Assembly: GCF_014196925.1 (NCBI RefSeq)
Contig: NZ_JACIEN010000005.1
Location: forward strand, 342,883-406,882
From: Chelatococcus caeni
GTDB lineage: Bacteria > Pseudomonadota > Alphaproteobacteria > Rhizobiales > Beijerinckiaceae
DNA length: 64,000 nt
Direction: 5' to 3'
Part shown: one piece after another, positions 25,688 to 33,680 of the stretch
Position numbering within the stretch: the stretch's first letter is position 1
Layout: each line of letters begins with the position of its first letter
Position numbers and translations under genes: made by a program
The notes under the pieces: model-generated
Database searches by the model: none
The model's input: the letters and a program-made list of their open reading frames with translations, nothing else
What the model was told of the DNA's origin: nothing

Positions 25688-26731
25688 TCACTCCGCCGGC
25701 GCGAAGCTGTCACGCACCACGAGGCGGGCCTCGATGCGCTCCGCGATGAGCGGCCCGGCCGGATCCTGCTGGCGCCGATCGAGCACGGCGACGGCGCGAG
25801 CGGCCATCAGTTCCGGATCCTGGCGGAAGGTGGTAAGCCGATAGGCGAGCCAGTCGGCCTGGGGTACGTCGTCGAAGCCGATCACGGCGACATCGCCGGG
25901 CACGGCGAGGCCGAGATCCGTGCGCGCCGCATCCATGACGCCGAGGGCGACGAGGTCGTTGACGCAGAAGACCGCCCGCGGCCGCGGCTGGCCGTCGAGC
26001 AGGGCGCGGCCGGCGGCAAGGCCCCCTGCATAATCCGTGTCGGGTCCACGTTCGACGACGATCGTCGCGCCGAGGCGGGCGGCCTCGTCGCAGAACGCCT
26101 GCTCGCGCTCGACGATGCTCGGCGTCGCCGACCGCGAGCCGGCGAGGCCGAGCAGCGTGAAGCCGCGCGTCACGAAGAGCCGGGCGGCGAGGCGCGCGGC
26201 GGCGATGTTGTCCACCATAACGTGGTCCGTCTCCGGCTCCGAGCGGCCGATGACGACGAGGGGCTGGCCATTGCGCCGGGCGAGATCGACGAAGGAGGAG
26301 GGCGGCGAGCCGGAGAGGACGATGGTCGCCTCGGCGCGATGGCCGAAGAGCGTCTGCTGGGCCGCGGTGAGCTCGTCCTCCGTCTCGCCCGTGTTGATGA
26401 GGAGCGGCACGCTGCCGCGCCGGATCAGCGTCTTGGCGAGCGCGGCGGTGAGGTCGGCGCGGAAGCCGACCTCGGGCTTGGTCGCGACGATGCCGACGAG
26501 GCGACTGCGGTTGGCGAGGAGGCCGCGCGCGAGGTCGTTGACCTGATAGCCGAGCTCGGCGGCCGCCTGCATCACCTTCTCGCGCGTCTCCTCCGCGATG
26601 CTGGCGCCGGGCGTGAAGGCGCGCGAGACGGCCGAGCGCGACACGCCGGCGCGGCGCGCCACGTCCTGTGCGCTGACGAAGCGCGGCTTGCCGGTCGTTC
26701 GGGGCGGGCCGGGGATGTCGTCCAAGGTCAT
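25688..26731 (-). CDS. LacI-family transcriptional regulator
   Basis: This 347-residue protein carries a LacI helix-turn-helix (VSAQDVARRAGVSRSAVSRAF, then TREKVMQAAAELGYQVN) after about 17 polar residues. A periplasmic-binding-protein-like sensor domain follows (GIVATKPEVGFRADL, NDLVALGVMDAAR, DVAVIGFDDVPQA). It is the last gene of the minus-strand importer group and probably represses it until the substrate is present. It ends five bases from the convergent CitE-like gene. Confidence 0.93.
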   Translation of the reverse strand: MTLDDIPGPPRTTGKPRFVSAQDVARRAGVSRSAVSRAFTPGASIAEETREKVMQAAAELGYQVNDLARGLLANRSRLVGIVATKPEVGFRADLTAALAKTLIRRGSVPLLINTGETEDELTAAQQTLFGHRAEATIVLSGSPPSSFVDLARRNGQPLVVIGRSEPETDHVMVDNIAAARLAARLFVTRGFTLLGLAGSRSATPSIVEREQAFCDEAARLGATIVVERGPDTDYAGGLAAGRALLDGQPRPRAVFCVNDLVALGVMDAARTDLGLAVPGDVAVIGFDDVPQADWLAYRLTTFRQDPELMAARAVAVLDRRQQDPAGPLIAERIEARLVVRDSFAPAE

Positions 26732-26743
26732 GCGGCCTTTGCG

Positions 26744-27595
26744 TCAGTGGCCGACGCGCGACAGCACGTCCGCCTTGAGGAAGCGTTCCACCACCAGCAT
26801 GAAGGCGATGGAGGGCACGAGCAGCAGGAGCGCCGTGATCGAGGCGATCTGGTAGTTGCCCCCGGCGCCTGCCGTATAGAGCAGAAGCGGCAGCAGGTTG
26901 ACGTCCGGCGCGCCGACGAAGAACGAGCCGGTGAACTCGTCGAGGGATTCGAGGAAGACGAAGATGGCGCTCGCCATCAGCCCCGGGGCGGCGAGCGGCA
27001 GGGTGACGTCGCGGAAGGCGCGCAGCGCGCTCGCGCCGATGGAGCGGGCGGCCTCCTCCAGCTCCCGGTCGACCGCCGAGAAGGCGGCGGTGGCGATCCA
27101 TACCGCATAGACGAGCCCGTGCGTGACGTGGACGAGGACGACGCCGGGAATGGTGCCGTTGAGACCGAGCCCGTAGAACAGCCGCGCGATGTTGACGTAG
27201 ACGGGCAGGTTCGGGAACGCCTGCGGGATGAGGAAGGCGATCAGGATGAGGCTGCGCAGCGGCAGCCTGAGCCGCGCCAGCGCATAGCCCGCCGGCACGG
27301 CGAGCGCGAGCGCCACGATCACCGTCAAGGTCGCGACGAAGACGCTGTTCGCCAGGGATTCCATGGCGTTGCCGCGTGGCGAGAAGACGCGCTGCCAATA
27401 GCTGAAGCCGTATTCCAGCGGCAGCGCGTGCGGGAAGTACCAGCGCTCCGCCACCGTCCACAGCACGAGATTGGTGAGCGGCCCGAAGATGATGAAGGCG
27501 AGAAGACCGAGGACGAGCCCGCGCGGCAGCCACCAGAGGTCGATCCGCGGCAGCCGGCGGCCGGTGGCCGGTGTCGTCGTCGCGAGGCTCGTCAT
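26744..27595 (-). CDS. ABC importer permease, PotC/CysW-like
   Basis: This 283-residue permease with six membrane segments carries the ATPase-contact loop ELEEAARSIGASALRAFRDVTLPLAAPGL (EAA motif). It pairs with the permease at 27592-28413, which overlaps its start by ATGA. A binding-protein-dependent importer for a small polar solute (polyamine, phosphonate, sugar derivative or iron type) is implied. Confidence 0.92.
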   Translation of the reverse strand: MTSLATTTPATGRRLPRIDLWWLPRGLVLGLLAFIIFGPLTNLVLWTVAERWYFPHALPLEYGFSYWQRVFSPRGNAMESLANSVFVATLTVIVALALAVPAGYALARLRLPLRSLILIAFLIPQAFPNLPVYVNIARLFYGLGLNGTIPGVVLVHVTHGLVYAVWIATAAFSAVDRELEEAARSIGASALRAFRDVTLPLAAPGLMASAIFVFLESLDEFTGSFFVGAPDVNLLPLLLYTAGAGGNYQIASITALLLLVPSIAFMLVVERFLKADVLSRVGH

Positions 27596-28413
27596 GCCCG
27601 GCTCCTCACGTTGTGCCTGAGATAGATCCAGGCGACGCTCGCGGTGATGAGGAGCGAGATGAGGCCGAGCGCATTGGCGACGCCGTAGTCGCGATAGGCG
27701 TTGAGGCGGAAGGCGATGTCGGCGGTGATCATGGTCGGCGACTGGGCGTTGATCATGAGCGGCACCGACAGCACCGACATCATGGTGACGAAGGACAGGA
27801 CGAGCCCGACGATGAGCGTCGTCGCCACCTGCGGCACGACGATCTCGATGAGGATGCGCAGGCGCGAGGCGCCGAGGTTGCGCGCCGCCTCGATGGTGCC
27901 GCGGTCGAGCGAGGCCATGGCGCCGGAGACGAGCAGGGCCACGAAGGGCGCCTGTTTCCAGACGAAGGCGATGACGATGCCGCGCCAGTCGAGGAAGCTC
28001 GTCGTCTCGAGCGGCGTCAGGATGCCGAGGGAGACGAGCGTGTTGTTCATCATGCCGTTCTTGGCGAGGAAGGTGCGCAGCACCTGGCCGACCACGATGA
28101 AGGGGATGAACAGCGGCCAGCGGTATAGCCAGCGCAGGATGGCGACGGCGACCGGATTCTCGCCGAGCGTGAGATAGCCGCCGATGGCGATGGCGACGAG
28201 GCCGATGATCGCCGTCGACAGGCTGACGATGACGACGGTGAACAGGATATCCTGGCTGTAGAGCGCGAAGGCCTTGTCGAAATTGCCGAGCCCGTAGCGG
28301 CCCTCGACCTCGAAGGCACCAACGACCGAGGCCGCGAGCGGCACGATGAAGAGCAGCGTGATCGTCGCCAGCGCCGGCAGGACGAGGATGAGGCCGAGGA
28401 GGCGTTTCGACAT
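27592..28413 (-). CDS. ABC importer permease, PotB-like
   Basis: This 273-residue permease has six membrane segments and the EAA loop GTIEAARNLGASRLRILIEIVVPQVA. Its stop codon overlaps the next permease start by ATGA. It is separated from the upstream binding-protein gene by 331 bp that contain a palindromic repeat element, so permease expression may differ from that of the binding protein. Confidence 0.92.
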   Translation of the reverse strand: MSKRLLGLILVLPALATITLLFIVPLAASVVGAFEVEGRYGLGNFDKAFALYSQDILFTVVIVSLSTAIIGLVAIAIGGYLTLGENPVAVAILRWLYRWPLFIPFIVVGQVLRTFLAKNGMMNNTLVSLGILTPLETTSFLDWRGIVIAFVWKQAPFVALLVSGAMASLDRGTIEAARNLGASRLRILIEIVVPQVATTLIVGLVLSFVTMMSVLSVPLMINAQSPTMITADIAFRLNAYRDYGVANALGLISLLITASVAWIYLRHNVRSRA

Positions 28414-28512
28414 GGGGTGATCCGGTTATGCGGCGAACATCATGGATGGGAGCTGCTAGTTCTCTTCCCTCACAGGAATAGGTCGGCCGTGTATGGCAAG
28501 AGTGGCACGGAT

Positions 28513-28649
28513 CCTCCCCCGCACGGGGGAGGTGGCGCCGCGATGCGGCGACGGAGGGGGCACGCGATCGACATTTGCGCGTCGTTTCCGGCCGTGACCC
28601 CACCCGTCTCGGTCCTTCAGACCGATCCACCCTCCCCTGAAGGGGAGGG
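28513..28649. repeat. intergenic palindromic repeat element
   Basis: The space 28414-28744 between permease and binding-protein genes holds no gene. It contains two perfect 8-bp hairpins: CCTCCCCC-GCAC-GGGGGAGG (28513-28532) and CCCTCCCC-TGAA-GGGGAGGG (28630-28649). Each is followed within a few bases by GGCGCCGC. The paired ends look like one composite element of the REP/dispersed palindrome type known in Rhizobiales. In the transcript, which runs along the minus strand, both would fold into stable stems between the genes. Confidence 0.7.
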
Positions 28650-28744
28650 ATCTGGCGCCGCACGTACCAATCACGATTGCTCGTCGTGCGGGGAAGGGAA
28701 TTGCGGCGTCCGGGACCGTTGACACCGGGCGCCAATGGCCCCGC

Positions 28745-29881
28745 TCAGTTCGAGACCTGGCGCTCGTAGGCCTCGAGGATCGCGTTGTTGTAGGGCGCGA
28801 TCGGGAAGGGCTTGCCGTTCTTGGCGAGGTCCTCCGGCGTGATGTCCTTGAACAGCTTGCTCCAGGTGGCCTCGTCGAGCTCGGCCTGGACGTGCTGGGC
28901 GTCGATGCCGGGATACCAGTTGAAGCGCTTGACGATGCCCTCGGCCTGCACCTTCGGGCTCGTCGCCATGGCGACGAACTTCTCGGCGAGCTCGCTGTTC
29001 GGGCTCTTCGCCGGCACCACGTAGTGCATCGGCTGGCCGGGCATGCCGGGCTCGGGCAGCACGAGCTTGAGGTCCGGCGGCAGGCGCCCGTCCGCCTGCC
29101 AGGAATAGAACATGTCGACCCACACCGGGCCCATGGCGATCTCGCCGCGGCTCAGGAGGTCGAGCGTGCCGGCGTTGCCGGGGGTGAGGGTCGCGTGGCT
29201 CGTGAAGTCCTTGAGGCTGGCGAGCGCCTTGTCCCACTTCTTCGTCTCGGCCTCCTCGAAGGGGCCGTTCTGCAGCTTGCCGGCGTCGCCCTCGCCGAAG
29301 GCGTAGACCCAGCCCATGACGAAGCTGACGCCGGAGGCACCGCCCTTGATGCCGTTGTAGCCGAACTGCTTGGGGTTCGCCTTGGCCCATTCCGCGAGCT
29401 CGGCATAGCTCTTCGGCGGGTTGGCGAGGAGATTGGGGTTGTAGGCGAGCGCCGTCTGGCTGTTGAACATCGGCATGACATAGCCGCTCACCTTGGTGCC
29501 GAGCGCCATGTCGGCATTGCCGCGGGTGACGAGCTTGCCGCTCGGGATCTTGTCGCGGTAGGCCTCGAGATAGCCCGCCTCCACCATGGGGCCGGCGAAC
29601 TTCTCGTGCACCACGGCGACGTCGACATCCCACTTGGTGCTGCCGGCCTTCGACTGGGCCTCGAAGCGCTCGAGGATCTTCTGCGAGCCGGCATCGCCGG
29701 GGCCAGTGCCGACGACGCGCACCTTGGTGCCCGGGTTCTCCTTCTCGAACAGCGGCCCGAGATATTCGCTCACATATTCGACCATGTTCTGGTCGCCGGC
29801 GGTGACCACCGTGAGATCGGCTGCCGCGGCCGGAGTGGCCGCGAAGCCGAGGACGAGTGCTGCATTGAACAACGTTTTCAT
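28745..29881 (-). CDS. ABC importer extracellular solute-binding protein
   Basis: This 378-residue periplasmic protein has a signal peptide of about 20 residues (ATPAAA before ADLTVV). The mature part reads like type II binding proteins of the PotD/FbpA group (SEYLGPLFEKENPGTKVRVV, LVTRGNADMALGTKVSGYVM, EIAMGPVWVDMFYSW). The ligand cannot be identified from these motifs. The ATPase gene lies 39 bp upstream and the two permeases downstream. The ligand is presumably the inducer chemistry sensed by the LacI protein. Confidence 0.88.
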   Translation of the reverse strand: MKTLFNAALVLGFAATPAAAADLTVVTAGDQNMVEYVSEYLGPLFEKENPGTKVRVVGTGPGDAGSQKILERFEAQSKAGSTKWDVDVAVVHEKFAGPMVEAGYLEAYRDKIPSGKLVTRGNADMALGTKVSGYVMPMFNSQTALAYNPNLLANPPKSYAELAEWAKANPKQFGYNGIKGGASGVSFVMGWVYAFGEGDAGKLQNGPFEEAETKKWDKALASLKDFTSHATLTPGNAGTLDLLSRGEIAMGPVWVDMFYSWQADGRLPPDLKLVLPEPGMPGQPMHYVVPAKSPNSELAEKFVAMATSPKVQAEGIVKRFNWYPGIDAQHVQAELDEATWSKLFKDITPEDLAKNGKPFPIAPYNNAILEAYERQVSN

Positions 29882-29920
29882 TGCTCGGTCTCCGTTATGG
29901 TCGGGCGCGGGGGCCCGATG

Positions 29921-31072
29921 TCAGGCTCCGGCCAGTTCGCTGGCCTTGTCTGTCTTGTGTCGGGAGGATCCGGCTGCGGCCGGTTCGGCGCCGGCCGGGC
30001 TGAACAGGAAGAGCGCCTCAGGCGGCACGCATACCTTCACGGCCGCGTCCGGGGCGAAGGCCTGCGGCGCGTCGACGAGGACGGTGTCGGGGCCGACGGC
30101 GACGGCGTGGCGCCAATGGCCGCCGGGATAGCTCGCGCTCTCGACGCGGCCGGGTAGAACCAGCGTGCCCTCCGGGATGTGCGCGGCATCGCCCGCCGGC
30201 ACGAGCTCGGCCGCCTCGGCGCGGAAGCGGGCGACGACGGGTCCGTCGGCGAGCGGCCGCCCCGAGAGCGGCACAGAGCAGGGCTCGTTCGTTGGTCCGG
30301 CCGCGATGGCGAAGCGGTCGCCCGCGACGGTCCCGACGAGGCCGATGCGGTTCTCCGCGCCCATGAAGGCGGCGACGAAGGACGAGACGGGCCGGTTGTA
30401 GACCTCCTCCGGCGTGCCCGCCTGGGCGATGCGGCCGTTGTCGAGGATGACGATGCGGTCGGCCATCACCATGGCCTCCTCGCGGTCGTGCGTGACGTGG
30501 ACGGCGGTGATGCCGAGCCGACGCTGCAGGGCGCGGATCTCGTGCCGCACGGAGAGGCGGATGCGCGCGTCGAGGTTCGACAGCGGCTCGTCGAGCAGCA
30601 GGATCTCGGGATCGATGGCGAGCGCCCGGCCGAGGGCGACGCGCTGGCGCTGGCCGCCCGAGAGTTCGGCCGGCTTGCGGCGCGACAGGCCGGTGAGGCC
30701 GAGCAGCGCCTCCATCTCCGCGACGCGCCGGGCGATCGCCTCGGCCGGCTGGCGCCGCAGCTTGAGCCCGTAGCCGATGTTCTGGGCCACGCTCATGTGC
30801 GGCCACAGGGCGTAGGACTGGAAGACGAGGGCCATGCCCCGCTTGTCCGGCGGCAGGCGCGTCACGTCCCGCCCGGCGACCGCGACGGTCCCGGCGGAGG
30901 GCATCACGAAGCCGGCGATCGTGCGGAGCAGGGTGGTCTTGCCGCAGCCGGAGGAGCCGAGCAGGGCGACGAACTCACCCTTGGCAATGGCGAGGTCGAT
31001 GCCGTCGAGCACCGTTGTCGCGCCATACGCGACGCTCGCCTTCTTCACCTCGAGAAACGGCGCCAGTGTCAT
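29921..31072 (-). CDS. ABC importer ATP-binding protein with TOBE-like domain
   Basis: This 383-residue ATPase has Walker A LLGSSGCGKTTLLRT, the Q-loop VFQSYALWPHMSV, LSGGQRQRVALGRAL, Walker B ILLLDEPLSNLDARI and the switch His HVTHDREEA. A C-terminal regulatory domain starts near residue 240 (ENRIGLVG onward), as in PotA/FbpC/UgpC subunits. It is the first gene of the minus-strand importer and has a perfect palindrome only 12 bp upstream of its start codon. Confidence 0.92.
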   Translation of the reverse strand: MTLAPFLEVKKASVAYGATTVLDGIDLAIAKGEFVALLGSSGCGKTTLLRTIAGFVMPSAGTVAVAGRDVTRLPPDKRGMALVFQSYALWPHMSVAQNIGYGLKLRRQPAEAIARRVAEMEALLGLTGLSRRKPAELSGGQRQRVALGRALAIDPEILLLDEPLSNLDARIRLSVRHEIRALQRRLGITAVHVTHDREEAMVMADRIVILDNGRIAQAGTPEEVYNRPVSSFVAAFMGAENRIGLVGTVAGDRFAIAAGPTNEPCSVPLSGRPLADGPVVARFRAEAAELVPAGDAAHIPEGTLVLPGRVESASYPGGHWRHAVAVGPDTVLVDAPQAFAPDAAVKVCVPPEALFLFSPAGAEPAAAGSSRHKTDKASELAGA

Positions 31073-31083
31073 CGAGCCCCCGT

Positions 31084-31097
31084 TGCACAGCTGTGCA
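31084..31097. promoter_or_regulatory. perfect 14-bp palindrome upstream of the ABC ATPase gene
   Basis: TGCACAGCTGTGCA reads the same on both strands. With one mismatched pair it extends to 20 bp (CG at both outer ends). It lies 12-25 bp upstream of the ATPase start, in the leader or promoter. That position fits a repressor operator, and the LacI protein encoded at the end of the operon is the obvious candidate. The gap 31073-31560 holds otherwise only the repeat at 31263-31414 and the acoR leader. Confidence 0.5.
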
Positions 31098-31262
31098 TCG
31101 CGGTGCGGCGATGCCCTGCAAGTCAGGTCCGGACATAGGCTCTATTCATAACATCCCGATGACGGTTTGGGCAGACCGGTTGCGCCGCTGCCGCTTTCGC
31201 GAGCAGGCCGCTTTCTTCCCCCGGGTGCGGTTGTCCGATTTGTAGTGTGCAAGTTCTCCGCC

Positions 31263-31414
31263 GTCATGGCCGGGCTTGTCCAACCCAAGTCGAGCCTGTG
31301 CGACTTGGGTCACTTCAAAGAGACGCAAGGCGCGTTGCTGTTGCCATCCACGCCTTTCGGGGCTTCCTCGATACTTTGACGGCGTGGATGCCCGCGACAG
31401 GCGCGGGCATGACG
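31263..31414. repeat. dispersed palindromic repeat, copy 1, with nested hairpin
   Basis: The left end GTCATGGCCGGGCTTGTCC and right end GCGTGGATGCCCGCGACAG...GGGCATGACG match the copy at 63731-63821. Between GTCC and the shared GCCATCCACGCCTTTC lie about 60 extra bases. These begin with a perfect 10-bp hairpin, ACCCAAGTCG (31283-31292) pairing with CGACTTGGGT (31301-31310). It looks like a second small palindrome inserted in the first. No coding sequence is apparent. Confidence 0.75.
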
Positions 31415-31560
31415 GCGCAGCCGGCCGAGACGGTTTCACACGCATGATCAACGGGTTGAAGCAAGGCGAAGGATGGACGTGCCGTCACGGCTTGATCGGA
31501 CCGGCGTCCGGGGCGACACTTCACGCAAAATCGAGAAGACATATGGGGAGGAGCGCAGCC

Positions 31561-33507
31561 ATGAGGCAGGAGCAGGCCGCCCATATCGACGAGGTCGTGC
31601 GGGTCGCCGTCGGCGAGCGGACAGCGCGCGACGCGGTGATCCGGGAGTCGTGGCGGCGGTGCGTGGACGAGCACAAGCTCGATCCCGTCGTCCTGCGCGA
31701 TGCGCAGATCCTGCCCCAGGCGCAGCTGCGCGAACACCGCGACGCGATGGACGAGTTCCTGCACACCGCGCGCGTGGGGCTCGAGACACTTTACCGCCAG
31801 GTCTCGGGCCTCGGCTACGTGCTCCTCCTCACCGACGCCAAGGGGGTCACGGTCGATTTCATCGGCGATCCCACCTTCAACGACCAGCTGCACCGGGCCG
31901 GGCTCTATCTCGGCGCCGACTGGGCCGAGACGCATATGGGCACCTGCGCCGTCGGCACCTGCATCGCCACCGGCGAGGCGCTGACGGTGCACCAGAGCGA
32001 CCATTTCGACGCGACGCACATCCCGCTCACCTGCACCGCCGCGCCCATTTTCGACTCGGGCGGCACGCTCGCGGGCGTGCTCGACATCTCGGCGCTCAAG
32101 TCGCCGGAGCCGAAGCAGAGCCAGCACCTCGCGCTGCAGCTCGTCAGGTCGTATGCCCACAAGATCGAAAACGCCAATCTCCTCAACAACTTCCGCAGCG
32201 AGTGGATCCTCAAGCTGGCGGCGAGCCAGGAATTCGCCGACGTCGATCCCGACTTCGTGCTGGCGGTCGATGCGGGCGGGCGCATCATCGGCTTCAACGA
32301 CCGCGCGCGCCGCCTCCTGCTGCGCGAGGCCGCCCTGCGCTCGATGCGCAATCCGAACCCGCTCGGGGCGATGATCAGCGACTATCTCGACTGCCGGGTC
32401 GACGACCTGCCGCTCTTCGCCCATTCGCTGCCGACGCGCCAGCGGGCCGTCCGGCTTCTGGCGAGCGGCACGACCCTCTTCGCGCAGAGCCTGCCGCCAC
32501 CCGCCCGCGCGTCGCAGCAGCCGGCGCCGGCACGGAAGGCGGCGCTGGCGCGGCCCCTCGAGAAGCTGCATGGCGGCGACCCGATGATGGAGGAGGTCAT
32601 CGCCAGGGCCGCCCGGCTCGTCAACACGCAGATGAGCATCCTCATCCATGGCGAGACGGGCACGGGCAAGGAGCATCTCGCCAAGGCCATCCACGCCGCG
32701 AGCGCCCGGGCGGGAAGGCCCTTCGTCGCGGTGAACTGCGCCGCGCTGCCCGAGGCGCTCATCGAGAGCGAATTGTTCGGCCACGAGCCGGGGGCCTTCA
32801 CGGGCGCTGCGGCCAAGGGCAAGAAGGGCCTCGTCATCGAGGCCGACGGCGGCACGCTCTTCCTCGACGAGATCGGCGACATGCCGCTCGCGCTGCAGAC
32901 CCGCCTGCTGCGCGTGCTCGCCGAGCGCGAGGTGACGCCCGTCGGCCGCACCCGGCCGGTGCCGGTCAACATCCGCGTCATCGCCGCCACGCACCGCGAC
33001 CTCGTCGAGCTGGTGCGGGCCGGCGAATTCCGCGAGGACCTCTACTTCCGCCTCAACAGCGCCGTGCTCGCCCTGCCGGCGCTGCGCCAGCGCGCCGATC
33101 TCGTCTGGCTCATCGAGCACCTCATGGCCGCGCGCGGCGACGGCGCCCTGCCGCGGCGGCTCTCGCCCGCCGCCATGAACGCCCTCAAGGCCCATTCCTG
33201 GCCCGGCAACATCCGCGAGCTGGTCAATTGCCTCGATTATGCCCGCGCCGTCGCGACGAGCGACGTCATCGACGTCGCCGATCTGCCGCCGACCATCTTC
33301 GAGGAGGCACTGCTTCATTCCCCGGTGCCATCGCCGGCCCGCGCCGCCGTCCCGGAGGAGACGGTGCGGGCGGAGCGTCTCGTCGAGGCCTTGCGCGCGC
33401 GGCAGTGGAACGTCTCGGCGGTGGCGCGGGAATGGGGTCTCGACCGCTCCACCATCCACCGTCGCATGCGCCGCTTCGGCATCGTGCCGCCGCATAAATT
33501 GAGCTGA
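31561..33507 (+). CDS. acoR: sigma-54-dependent activator AcoR
   Basis: This 648-residue enhancer-binding protein for acetoin catabolism has an N-terminal GAF-type sensor at about 60-210 (TLYRQVSGLGYVLLLTDAKG, GTCAVGTCIATGEALTVHQ). The AAA+ domain starts near 345 with Walker A HGETGTGKEH, the sigma-54 contact GAFTGA and Walker B TLFLDEIGD. A Fis-type helix-turn-helix (WNVSAVAREWGLDRSTIHRRM) ends the protein. GGGAGGAG precedes ATG 31561. A sigma-54 promoter lies just downstream before acoX, so it probably drives the aco genes in response to acetoin or a related compound. Confidence 0.93.
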   Translation: MRQEQAAHIDEVVRVAVGERTARDAVIRESWRRCVDEHKLDPVVLRDAQILPQAQLREHRDAMDEFLHTARVGLETLYRQVSGLGYVLLLTDAKGVTVDFIGDPTFNDQLHRAGLYLGADWAETHMGTCAVGTCIATGEALTVHQSDHFDATHIPLTCTAAPIFDSGGTLAGVLDISALKSPEPKQSQHLALQLVRSYAHKIENANLLNNFRSEWILKLAASQEFADVDPDFVLAVDAGGRIIGFNDRARRLLLREAALRSMRNPNPLGAMISDYLDCRVDDLPLFAHSLPTRQRAVRLLASGTTLFAQSLPPPARASQQPAPARKAALARPLEKLHGGDPMMEEVIARAARLVNTQMSILIHGETGTGKEHLAKAIHAASARAGRPFVAVNCAALPEALIESELFGHEPGAFTGAAAKGKKGLVIEADGGTLFLDEIGDMPLALQTRLLRVLAEREVTPVGRTRPVPVNIRVIAATHRDLVELVRAGEFREDLYFRLNSAVLALPALRQRADLVWLIEHLMAARGDGALPRRLSPAAMNALKAHSWPGNIRELVNCLDYARAVATSDVIDVADLPPTIFEEALLHSPVPSPARAAVPEETVRAERLVEALRARQWNVSAVAREWGLDRSTIHRRMRRFGIVPPHKLS

Positions 33508-33508
33508 C

Positions 33509-33545
33509 GGGCGCCACACCTGTTGCAGGCGGGGCGCCACAGCTG
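33509..33545 (+). promoter_or_regulatory. direct repeat, likely upstream activating sequence
   Basis: GGGCGCCACACCTG (33509-33522) and GGGCGCCACAGCTG (33532-33545) differ at one base and are spaced 23 bp apart. They lie about 80-120 bp upstream of the sigma-54 promoter, the usual place for enhancer-binding-protein sites. AcoR, encoded immediately upstream, is the likely ligand. Confidence 0.5.
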
Positions 33546-33624
33546 GGGCGCCGGCGCCTCACCAGTCCCGCCTGAGAGAACAGCCGGAGCATTTGTTTTC
33601 AATGACTTGGCGCTGATCGCGCCA

Positions 33625-33641
33625 TTGGCATCGTCCTTGCC
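33625..33641 (+). promoter_or_regulatory. sigma-54 promoter of the aco operon
   Basis: TTGGCATCGTCCTTGCC has the -24 GG (33627-33628) and -12 GC (33639-33640) separated by exactly ten bases. Its TGGCA and TTGC flanks agree closely with the RpoN consensus. It lies 40 bp before the acoX start and downstream of the activator gene, matching the known organisation of acetoin operons. Confidence 0.8.
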
Positions 33642-33680
33642 GCATCCTTCGCAAAAGACGACAAGCGAAGGGAGGACGGC

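Noticed and set aside
26744..28735. 663-codon minus-strand frame joining the second permease to upstream sequence
   Set aside because: Only residues from the ATG at 27595 look like a permease. The upstream part is a shadow of the first permease, which is encoded in another frame with an ATGA overlap.
28414..28744. Small gene in the gap between the binding protein and permease genes
   Set aside because: Open frames exist on both strands but are interrupted by the hairpin repeats, have no family resemblance and no convincing start sites.
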